Shown piece after piece: positions 52,244 through 59,427 of a stretch of 64,000 nt of DNA. The translations under genes were made by a program, and so were the position numbers. Below the pieces are notes generated by a model, which saw only the letters and a list, made by a program, of their open reading frames with translations, searched no databases and was not told the origin of the DNA. The stretch is from contig NZ_CP036175.1 in NCBI RefSeq assembly GCF_003261575.2, forward strand, positions 868,001 through 932,000, in the 5' to 3' direction. Source of the stretch: Klebsiella huaxiensis (GTDB lineage: Bacteria; Pseudomonadota; Gammaproteobacteria; Enterobacterales; Enterobacteriaceae). Each line of letters starts with the position of its first letter. The first letter of the stretch is position 1.

Positions 52244-53398
52244 TTATTTCAGACCGGCCGCTTCGCGCAGCTGGGCTGCTTTGTCGGTTTTTTCCCAAGG
52301 GAAATGTTCACGGCCAAAGTGGCCGTATGCTGCGGTTTCTTTGTAGATCGGGTGCAGCAGATCCAGCATCTGAATCAGGCCGTACGGACGCAGATCGAAG
52401 AACTCGCGAACCAGCAGAGTCAGTTGTTCAGAAGCGATTTTCTCAGTGCCGAAGGTTTCAACCATGATGGAAGTCGGTTCCGCAACGCCGATAGCGTAGG
52501 AAACCTGAATTTCGCAACGGTCAGCCAGACCAGCCGCCACGATGTTTTTCGCAACATAGCGTGCAGCGTAGGCTGCAGAACGGTCCACTTTTGATGGATC
52601 TTTACCGGAGAATGCGCCGCCGCCGTGACGAGCCATGCCGCCGTAGGTATCAACGATGATTTTACGCCCGGTCAGGCCGCAGTCGCCCATCGGGCCGCCG
52701 ATGACAAAACGGCCTGTTGGGTTGATGAAGAATTTGGTTGCGCTGGTCAGCCACTCGGTCGGCAGAACCGGTTTGATAATCTCTTCCATCACCGCTTCCT
52801 GCAGCGATTTCTGATCGATGCTTTCGGCGTGCTGGGTAGACAGAACAACCGCATCAATACCGACAACTTTACCGTCGTCGTACTGGAAAGTGACCTGGCT
52901 TTTCGCATCCGGGCGCAGCCACGGCAGAGTGCCATTTTTGCGAACTTCAGCCTGACGCTGCACCAGACGGTGAGCATAGGTGATCGGCGCTGGCATCAGT
53001 ACATCGGTTTCGTTGGTGGCGTAGCCAAACATCAGGCCCTGGTCGCCCGCGCCTTGTTCCAGCGGATCGGCACGGTCAACACCCTGGTTGATGTCCGGAG
53101 ACTGTTTGCCGATAGCGCTCAGTACCGCGCAGGAGTTGGCATCAAAGCCCATATCGGAATGCACGTAGCCAATTTCACGGACCGTGTTACGGGTGATCTC
53201 TTCGATATCAACCCATGCGCTGGTGGTGATTTCACCGCCAACCAGAACCATGCCGGTCTTGACGTAGGTTTCACATGCTACGCGTGCTTTCGGATCCTGC
53301 TCGAGGATCGCGTCCAGTACGGCGTCGGAGATTTGGTCAGCAATTTTGTCTGGATGCCCTTCTGATACGGACTCGGACGTAAAGAGGTGTTTTGCCAT
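52244..53398 (-). CDS. metK: S-adenosylmethionine synthetase
   Basis: The 384-residue protein matches E. coli MetK: FTSESVSEGHPDKIADQISDAVLD at the N-terminus with catalytic His, the GAGDQGLMFGYA flexible-loop motif, and GGGAFSGKDPSKVDRSAAY (the P-loop-like signature). It makes SAM from methionine and ATP. SAM is corepressor of MetJ and source of decarboxy-SAM for spermidine. It is divergent from the speA leader. Confidence 0.98.
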   Translation of the reverse strand: MAKHLFTSESVSEGHPDKIADQISDAVLDAILEQDPKARVACETYVKTGMVLVGGEITTSAWVDIEEITRNTVREIGYVHSDMGFDANSCAVLSAIGKQSPDINQGVDRADPLEQGAGDQGLMFGYATNETDVLMPAPITYAHRLVQRQAEVRKNGTLPWLRPDAKSQVTFQYDDGKVVGIDAVVLSTQHAESIDQKSLQEAVMEEIIKPVLPTEWLTSATKFFINPTGRFVIGGPMGDCGLTGRKIIVDTYGGMARHGGGAFSGKDPSKVDRSAAYAARYVAKNIVAAGLADRCEIQVSYAIGVAEPTSIMVETFGTEKIASEQLTLLVREFFDLRPYGLIQMLDLLHPIYKETAAYGHFGREHFPWEKTDKAAQLREAAGLK

Positions 53399-53864
53399 GT
53401 TTTATTTCACCTGTGGACGATTCGGGTAGCTCATACTGTTGTGTAGAGAGGCTTTGACGGATGACCCTACCAAAGCTTGCAGGTAGTGACACGAGCAGTC
53501 TGAGTGTTAATCAGTATAGATGGATTAACTTCTGGATGGCTATTTTAGGGCAGTTGTTGACCCCATTTCCAGCCTTTTTTGATATTCGTCGCATTTATGG
53601 GAAAACCGTGGTGGCAATTTTTCCTGACAAACCCCGGTAACGCGCATATTTTTATTTTGCTTTTTACCCCGCTTCTCGGTATAAAACGCCGCGCGCGGCT
53701 CATTAAAAAGCGCACGAGCACTCTTCTCGTGACGCCACTTCCAGCCGGGTTAAGCAGTCTGTGTTTACAGAGTCCCGTAGCAGCGTTTGCGCTGGCTGTT
53801 CGGAATGTCTAGCTTTGGCTTGTCGCTGGCCCATGTCGGGGCAGTGTGGAGGTGATCCTTAATA
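53399..53864. other. metK-speA divergent region, left part
   Basis: This region holds the metK promoter side and probably the speA promoter. An open frame at 53579-53812 has no ribosome-binding site and no recognisable protein; I do not call it. Apart from the possible met boxes, nothing else is recognised. Confidence 0.4.
53518..53541 (-). promoter_or_regulatory. Possible degenerate MetJ boxes upstream of metK
   Basis: Three consecutive 8-mers (minus strand AGCCATCC, AGAAGTTA, ATCCATCT) each match AGACGTCT in about 5 of 8 positions in correct phase, about 120 bp upstream of metK. Weak individually; MetJ control of metK is known in E. coli. Confidence 0.4.
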
Positions 53865-54014
53865 ATGAACCCACGTTTTTTGCCTGATTCGTCGCGTCGT
53901 TCCGTCGCGCGTCACTATCCCGCAAGCTGCATCTCTCTCATGCAAACCAGCCGATGCTCTACCCATCTCGGCGCTTCTCAGGATTCCAGGGCCGGCTGGC
54001 GATTGGAAAACTGA
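53865..54014 (+). CDS. Putative arginine-rich speA leader ORF (49 residues)
   Basis: The ORF has ATG 53865 and TGA 54012-54014. Upstream lies GGAGGTGATC (53848-53857), a ten-base complement to the 16S 3' end, with 12 nt between GGAGG and the ATG. The product begins MNPRFLPDSSRRSVARHY and contains 7 Arg (residues 4, 11, 12, 16, 30, 42, 46), including CGA and AGG codons. It lies upstream of yqgB and speA (arginine decarboxylase), with hairpins just after its stop. Its parallel with the speC leader ORF suggests a regulatory peptide; conservation is untested. Confidence 0.45.
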   Translation: MNPRFLPDSSRRSVARHYPASCISLMQTSRCSTHLGASQDSRAGWRLEN

Positions 54015-54025
54015 ACAAGGGCGCT

Positions 54026-54080
54026 CTTGCTATCGCAAGGGTTTTCTCGTGGTTTCTCCGAACTGTCATACTCCGTTCGG
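54026..54080 (+). promoter_or_regulatory. Hairpins in the speA leader
   Basis: CTTGC/GCAAG with a TATC loop (54026-54039) is followed by GGTTTTCT, resembling a weak intrinsic terminator 12 nt after the leader ORF stop. CCGAAC/GTTCGG (54058-54080) follows. Together they could form an attenuator ahead of yqgB-speA. Confidence 0.4.
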
Positions 54081-54099
54081 GTACGTGTTTTACGATGAT

Positions 54100-54246
54100 A
54101 TGAATAAGAAACCGGTCGCGCAGTCGCGAGACCAGCACTATCTGCTGGGATTTAGGACTGTTCATGGGTTGTTATCGCTTCTTCGGATTGCGATAGTAGT
54201 CAACTGTTTTACACTTGTTACTAAATTTGAGGTTCGCTATGTCTGA
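54100..54246 (+). CDS. yqgB: YqgB family small protein
   Basis: This 48-residue protein starts MNKKPVAQSRDQHYLLGF and shares MKKKPVAQ, HGLLS and AIVVNCFTL features with E. coli YqgB (43 residues), which occupies the same site before speA. The C-terminal IAIVVNCFTL stretch is hydrophobic. Its stop lies 8 bp inside speA (54239), so the two are likely translationally coupled. The function is not established. Upstream in-frame residues back to 54049 are excluded by comparison with YqgB. Confidence 0.75.
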   Translation: MNKKPVAQSRDQHYLLGFRTVHGLLSLLRIAIVVNCFTLVTKFEVRYV

Positions 54247-56215
54247 CGACATGTCTTTGTTTTCGCCTTCGTCAGCAGGCGAACACGGTGTACTACGTTC
54301 CATGCAGGAGGTTGCGATGAGCTCCCAGGAAGCCAGCAAGATGCTACGTACTTATAATATTGCCTGGTGGGGTAATAACTACTACGACGTTAACGAACTG
54401 GGCCATATTAGCGTCTGCCCGGATCCTGACGTCCCGGAAGCGCGCGTTGACCTCGCCGAGCTGGTGAAAGCGCGTGAAGCGCAGGGCCAGCGCCTGCCAG
54501 CGCTGTTCTGCTTTCCGCAGATTCTGCAGCACCGCCTGCGTTCGATTAACGCTGCATTTAAACGCGCGCGTGAATCCTATGGCTATAACGGTGACTACTT
54601 TCTGGTTTATCCGATCAAGGTTAACCAGCATCGCCGGGTTATTGAGTCGCTGATCCACTCCGGTGAACCACTGGGTCTGGAAGCGGGCTCAAAAGCGGAA
54701 CTGATGGCGGTCCTGGCGCACGCGGGCATGACCCGTAGCGTGATTGTTTGTAACGGTTATAAAGACCGTGAATATATCCGCCTGGCGCTGGTGGGTGAAA
54801 AGATGGGTCACAAGGTCTATCTGGTCATCGAGAAAATGTCGGAAATCGCTATCGTGCTGGAAGAAGCCGAGCGCCTGAACGTGGTGCCGCGCCTTGGCGT
54901 GCGTGCGCGTCTGGCATCGCAGGGTTCCGGAAAATGGCAGTCATCCGGCGGCGAAAAATCGAAATTTGGCCTTGCGGCAACGCAGGTTCTGCAACTGGTT
55001 GAGATCCTGCGTACGGCAGGGCACCTGGACAGCCTTCAACTGTTGCACTTCCATCTCGGTTCGCAGATGGCCAATATTCGTGATATTGCCACCGGCGTGC
55101 GTGAGTCATCGCGCTTCTACGTTGAGCTGCATAAGCTGGGTGTCAACATTCAGTGCTTCGACGTTGGCGGCGGTCTGGGCGTGGACTATGAAGGTACCCG
55201 TTCGCAGTCCGATTGTTCGGTGAACTACGGCCTGAACGAGTACGCTAACAACATTATCTGGGCGATTGGCGATGCTTGTGAAGAGAACGGCCTGCCGCAT
55301 CCGACGGTGATTACCGAGTCGGGTCGTGCGGTGACTGCGCATCATACCGTGCTGGTCTCTAACATTATCGGCGTTGAGCGTAACGAATACACCGAAGCGA
55401 CTCCGCCTGCACAAGACGCAGCGCGTCCACTGCAAAGTATGTGGGAAACCTGGCTGGAAATGCACGAGACCGGCAACCGCCGCTCGCTGCGCGAATGGCT
55501 GCATGATAGCCAGATGGACCTGCATGATATCCACATTGGCTACTCCTCCGGCACCTTTAATCTTCAGGAGCGCGCCTGGGCCGAGCAGCTGTATCTGAAT
55601 ATGTGTCATGAAGTGCAGAAGCAGCTCGACCCGAGCAACCGTGCGCATCGTCCGATTATTGACGAGCTGCAGGAGCGGATGGCGGATAAAATCTACGTCA
55701 ACTTCTCACTGTTCCAGTCGATGCCGGATGCCTGGGGTATCGATCAGCTGTTCCCGGTGATGCCGCTGGAAGGGCTGAATATGGTGCCGGAACGTCGCGC
55801 GGTACTGTTGGATATCACCTGTGACTCCGATGGGGCGATTGATCACTACGTGGATGGCGATGGCATCGCAACCACTATGCCGATGCCGGAGTACGATCCG
55901 GAAAATCCGCCAATGCTGGGTTTCTTTATGGTCGGTGCCTATCAGGAAATTCTCGGCAATATGCACAACCTGTTCGGTGATACGGAAGCCGTCGACGTGT
56001 TTGTGTTCCCTGACGGTAGCGTGGAAGTTGAGCTGTCCGATGAAGGGGATACTGTGGCGGACATGCTGCAATACGTGCAGCTAGACCCGAGCACGTTGCT
56101 GACTCAGTTCCGCGATCAGGTGAAAAACTCAGGCCTCGACGAAGCGCTGCAGCAGCAGTTTCTTGAAGAGTTCGAAGCGGGATTATATGGATATACTTAT
56201 CTCGAAGATGAGTAA
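54239..56215 (+). CDS. speA: Biosynthetic arginine decarboxylase
   Basis: The 658-residue fold-type III PLP enzyme converts arginine to agmatine. The PLP lysine is in FLVYPIKVNQHRRVIES, the phosphate loop in FDVGGGLGVDYEGT, the specificity/dimer Cys in LLDITCDSDGAIDHYVDGDG. ATG 54239 gives the same N-terminus as E. coli SpeA (MSDDMSLFSPSSAGEHGVLRS). It overlaps yqgB, and speB lies two genes further on, completing the agmatine route to putrescine. Confidence 0.98.
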   Translation: MSDDMSLFSPSSAGEHGVLRSMQEVAMSSQEASKMLRTYNIAWWGNNYYDVNELGHISVCPDPDVPEARVDLAELVKAREAQGQRLPALFCFPQILQHRLRSINAAFKRARESYGYNGDYFLVYPIKVNQHRRVIESLIHSGEPLGLEAGSKAELMAVLAHAGMTRSVIVCNGYKDREYIRLALVGEKMGHKVYLVIEKMSEIAIVLEEAERLNVVPRLGVRARLASQGSGKWQSSGGEKSKFGLAATQVLQLVEILRTAGHLDSLQLLHFHLGSQMANIRDIATGVRESSRFYVELHKLGVNIQCFDVGGGLGVDYEGTRSQSDCSVNYGLNEYANNIIWAIGDACEENGLPHPTVITESGRAVTAHHTVLVSNIIGVERNEYTEATPPAQDAARPLQSMWETWLEMHETGNRRSLREWLHDSQMDLHDIHIGYSSGTFNLQERAWAEQLYLNMCHEVQKQLDPSNRAHRPIIDELQERMADKIYVNFSLFQSMPDAWGIDQLFPVMPLEGLNMVPERRAVLLDITCDSDGAIDHYVDGDGIATTMPMPEYDPENPPMLGFFMVGAYQEILGNMHNLFGDTEAVDVFVFPDGSVEVELSDEGDTVADMLQYVQLDPSTLLTQFRDQVKNSGLDEALQQQFLEEFEAGLYGYTYLEDE

Positions 56216-56232
56216 TTAAGAGTATTCCGCTT

Positions 56233-56264
56233 GATGACCGATTTATTTTTATAAATCGGTCATC
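56233..56264. terminator. Hairpin after speA
   Basis: Perfect 14-bp stem GATGACCGATTTAT/ATAAATCGGTCATC with a TTTT loop, 17 bp after the speA stop; no clear T run follows. Confidence 0.7.
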
Positions 56265-56366
56265 TCATTCTGAAAAGAATCTTAATCGTTAATTACCCTC
56301 TTTTTTTATTTTTAAATATCCCTACTATTGCTGTGTAATTTATTCATGACAGCAAAGGAAGTGGAT

Positions 56367-57098
56367 ATGAAGGGATTTAAAATTAAGAGTTTACTGGTCA
56401 GCATGTTTTTGCTTTTAGGCGGCTGCGCTGGGCAGATGCACTCCAACCCATCCATGCATTCCGAAGTGGGCACCACGTGGGGGGGCGACGTAAATTCAAC
56501 GGTGACGGGCGTCTCAGCTGAGCGGGCAGAGCGTGAGCCCAGTGAAATCATTCTGATAAATTACTCTGCTAAATACCAGCCGGGGTACGATCGTGTTTAT
56601 AGCATTCGTATCAGTAATCTTGAATATGCTATTCGTGATGCAAATTTTAATTCTATTCCAATTACTCGTCGTTATGACTCCTACACTGGACAGTGGCAGT
56701 ATATTATCCCGGCGACCGTGGGGATGAACTATCAGCTATACGTGCGTAATTTCAGTCGTGATACGAATTATGAAATTGTCGCGACGGTTGATGGCCTGGA
56801 TGTGTTGAGCGGTAAACCTGGCTCTCTGAATAATAGCGGTTATATTGTTAATGCTGGTGATTCACTGGCGATTAAAGGGTTCAGAAAAGATAAGCATACC
56901 GAGGCGGCGTTCCAGTTCTCTGATGCCTCTGATTCCTATGCGGCTAACTCCGCGCAGGGAGACGTCCGTAATACCGGTGTGATTGGTTTTGCGGCGTTTG
57001 CATTACAGGGGCCTGCTGCGAAAACGTTGCCGCCGTGCTCAGCCCAGGCTTTCCCGGCAGACAGCAACGACTATGCGCCGCCGCCTTGTCGTAAATAA
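56367..57098 (+). CDS. Hypothetical outer-membrane-type lipoprotein
   Basis: This 243-residue protein has signal MKGFKIKSLLVSMFLLLGGC with lipobox LGGC (Cys20) followed by Ala, predicting sorting to the outer membrane. The mature part is beta-rich (ILINYSAKYQPGYDRVYSIRISN, QWQYIIPATVGMNYQLYVRN) and ends with a Pro/Cys-containing tail (LPPCSAQAF...PPPCRK). AAGGAAG precedes ATG 56367. I do not recognise the family. It sits between speA and speB, with its own terminator, and breaks the speA-speB spacing of E. coli. Confidence 0.85.
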   Translation: MKGFKIKSLLVSMFLLLGGCAGQMHSNPSMHSEVGTTWGGDVNSTVTGVSAERAEREPSEIILINYSAKYQPGYDRVYSIRISNLEYAIRDANFNSIPITRRYDSYTGQWQYIIPATVGMNYQLYVRNFSRDTNYEIVATVDGLDVLSGKPGSLNNSGYIVNAGDSLAIKGFRKDKHTEAAFQFSDASDSYAANSAQGDVRNTGVIGFAAFALQGPAAKTLPPCSAQAFPADSNDYAPPPCRK

Positions 57099-57163
57099 AC
57101 GCTTTGCTTGAAGCCGGGTAGTTTTAGGGCGATAATTACGCCCAATATGCTATATGTATACCC

Positions 57164-57206
57164 AAACCCTTTCTCGTCGGGCCTAACGACGCGAAAGGGT
57201 TTTTTT
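57164..57206 (+). terminator. Terminator before speB
   Basis: Long stem AACCCTTTC-TCGTCG paired with CGACG-GAAAGGGTT, then seven T. It ends the lipoprotein transcript about 45 bp before speB. Confidence 0.92.
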
Positions 57207-57249
57207 ATATCTTTTTCAAATACCAAGACGGCAAAAAGAGGTCATACCC

Positions 57250-58170
57250 ATGAGCACCTTAGGTCATCAATACGATAACTCCCTGGTATCTAATGCATTT
57301 GGTTTTCTGCGTCTGCCGCTGAACTTCCAGCCGTACGACAGCGATGCTGACTGGGTGATTACTGGCGTCCCGTTTGATATGGCGACTTCCGGGCGCGCGG
57401 GCGGCCGTCACGGTCCGGCGGCGATCCGTCAGGTGTCGACTAACCTCGCGTGGGAGCACAACCGCTTCCCGTGGAACTTTGATATGCGTGAGCGTCTCAA
57501 CGTGGTTGACTGTGGCGATCTGGTTTATGCCTTCGGCGATGCGCGTGAGATGAGCGAAAAGCTGCAGGCCCACGCGGAAAGATTGCTGGCTGCGGGTAAA
57601 CGCATGCTCTCCTTCGGCGGTGACCATTTCGTGACGCTGCCGCTGCTGCGCGCGCACGCTAAGCACTTTGGCAAAATGGCGCTGGTGCACTTCGATGCTC
57701 ACACCGATACCTATGCAAACGGCTGCGAATTCGACCACGGCACCATGTTTTATACTGCGCCGAACGAAGGTCTGATCGACCCGAATCATTCGGTGCAGAT
57801 CGGCATTCGTACCGAGTTTGATAAAGATAACGGCTTCACGGTGCTGGATGCGGGTCAGGTTAACGATCGGACTGCTGACGATGTGATTGCCCAGGTTAAG
57901 CAGATCGTCGGCGATATGCCGGTCTATCTGACCTTTGATATCGACTGCCTGGATCCGGCATTCGCACCGGGTACCGGTACGCCGGTGATCGGTGGCCTGA
58001 CTTCAGATCGCGCGATCAAACTGGTACGCGGCCTGAAGGACCTGAATATTGTCGGCATGGACGTGGTGGAAGTGGCTCCGGCTTACGATCAGTCCGAAAT
58101 CACTGCGCTGGCGGCGGCGACTCTGGCGCTGGAGATGCTGTATATCCAGGCGGCGAAGAAAGGCGAGTAA
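57250..58170 (+). CDS. speB: Agmatinase
   Basis: The 306-residue ureohydrolase has binuclear Mn ligands in GGDHFVTLPL, VHFDAHTDTYAN and YLTFDIDCLDPAFAPGTGTP. It hydrolyses agmatine to putrescine and urea in the cytosol, downstream of SpeA. It has its own promoter region after the strong terminator, with REP sequences following. Confidence 0.98.
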   Translation: MSTLGHQYDNSLVSNAFGFLRLPLNFQPYDSDADWVITGVPFDMATSGRAGGRHGPAAIRQVSTNLAWEHNRFPWNFDMRERLNVVDCGDLVYAFGDAREMSEKLQAHAERLLAAGKRMLSFGGDHFVTLPLLRAHAKHFGKMALVHFDAHTDTYANGCEFDHGTMFYTAPNEGLIDPNHSVQIGIRTEFDKDNGFTVLDAGQVNDRTADDVIAQVKQIVGDMPVYLTFDIDCLDPAFAPGTGTPVIGGLTSDRAIKLVRGLKDLNIVGMDVVEVAPAYDQSEITALAAATLALEMLYIQAAKKGE

Positions 58171-58224
58171 TCACAGGAATCGCTCGGCGGCGCTGCGCTT
58201 GCACGGGCCTACAGATAATCGCGG

Positions 58225-58345
58225 ATCTCGTAGGCTGGGTAAGGCGTTAGCCGCCACCCGGCATGAATCCGGGCACAATGCCTAAAACGGGTTTGTCATC
58301 ACCAGGTATGCCGGATAGCGCTAATGCTATCCGGCTTGCATGATG
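58225..58345. repeat. REP elements between speB and loiP
   Basis: A REP-like unit (GTAGGCTGGGTAAGGCGTTA...CACCCGGCAT, 58230-58263) and a hairpin GCCGGATAGC/GCTATCCGGC (58310-58335) lie between the convergent genes; the latter could terminate loiP. Confidence 0.8.
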
Positions 58346-58390
58346 AGCTTTGCCAAAAATATCTGATATGGCTTGCTGATGGGGCGGCGG

Positions 58391-59149
58391 TTACTTGATG
58401 CCGTCCGCAGCCATTCGATCGCGAATATGCTGAGCGCGCGCTTCCGATGCCGGGTGATCGTCAAACATTGAGCTTTGGCGACCGGCTTCCAGTTTAGCCA
58501 ATTTTTCGAAGCTGGTGGCCAAGCCCGCTGGGTTAATCCCGCGTTTACGCAGCAGATCGTAAGAGTAGTCGTCTGCTTCAGATTCCTGGCGCTGGGAGAA
58601 TTGTGAATTCACCAGTTTTTCACCCAGATCGCCCAGTTGCGACTGCGAGAGACTGCCAACAATGCCGCCAGCTGAGGCTGCCGCTGCGCGCACCGCGTTG
58701 GTACCCAGCGCGACCTGCATCCCTTTCTTCACATGACCGAGCGCCACGTGACCCATTTCATGGCCGATGACTGCTTCAACTTCATTATCATTCATCAAAT
58801 CCATTAGCCCGCTATAGACGCGAATACAGCCGTTGGCCATGGCAAATGCGTTGACGTCTTTGGTTTGGTATACCTTGTAGTTCACCGGCTGGCCGTTGAT
58901 GTTGTCGCCCAGTGCGGCGGCGATTTTGCTGAGGCGCTTACTGTATTCGCTGCTGGCAGGCGCGATGCTGGCTTTGGCGTCCATCTCCTGGCAGGCCTTG
59001 TCGCTTAAGGTTTTAACCTGCTCGTCGCTGAGAGAGTAAGCCTGCCAGGCTTCTGCGCCAGAGCCAAGCAGGGCGCTAGAGTCCATGTTCTGGCATCCGG
59101 TAAGCGTTGCTGCGATCCCAAGGGCAAGAATAGCTGAACGAATTTTCAT
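58391..59149 (-). CDS. loiP: Outer-membrane metalloprotease LoiP (M48 family)
   Basis: This is a 252-residue lipoprotein with signal MKIRSAILALGIAATLTGC (Cys19, then Gln-Asn) and M48 protease motif HEMGH in EVEAVIGHEMGHVALGHVKKG, with the third ligand in QRQESEADDYSYDLL. LoiP (YggG) is a low-osmolarity-induced protease. ATG 59149 gives the lipoprotein signal and the E. coli length. Divergent from tktA. Confidence 0.96.
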   Translation of the reverse strand: MKIRSAILALGIAATLTGCQNMDSSALLGSGAEAWQAYSLSDEQVKTLSDKACQEMDAKASIAPASSEYSKRLSKIAAALGDNINGQPVNYKVYQTKDVNAFAMANGCIRVYSGLMDLMNDNEVEAVIGHEMGHVALGHVKKGMQVALGTNAVRAAAASAGGIVGSLSQSQLGDLGEKLVNSQFSQRQESEADDYSYDLLRKRGINPAGLATSFEKLAKLEAGRQSSMFDDHPASEARAQHIRDRMAADGIK

Positions 59150-59427
59150 TTTTATCTTCCACAATCTTATGGTTATTTTTCCGAAAAAACGGCGATAGCA
59201 GGCCTGCCGTATCCTATACAAATTATAAATACTATCTCAGGATGCGGGCGAGAGGATTACGGTGTAGTACAACATGTTCCAGAGATTTCTTAAGCGGCAA
59301 AAGGATGCTCCATGTACATGTTTTGCCGCTTAGGTTACATTGTTCACACTTTTTTCCGGCGTAGCCCAAAACGCGCTGTCGTCAAGTCGTTGCGGGCATG
59401 GCCTTCATTATCCGATCTGGAGTCAAA

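Noticed and set aside
53579..53812. 77-codon ORF upstream of speA
   Set aside because: No ribosome-binding site, composition unlike a protein, and it lies in the metK/speA promoter area. It was left out of the gene list.
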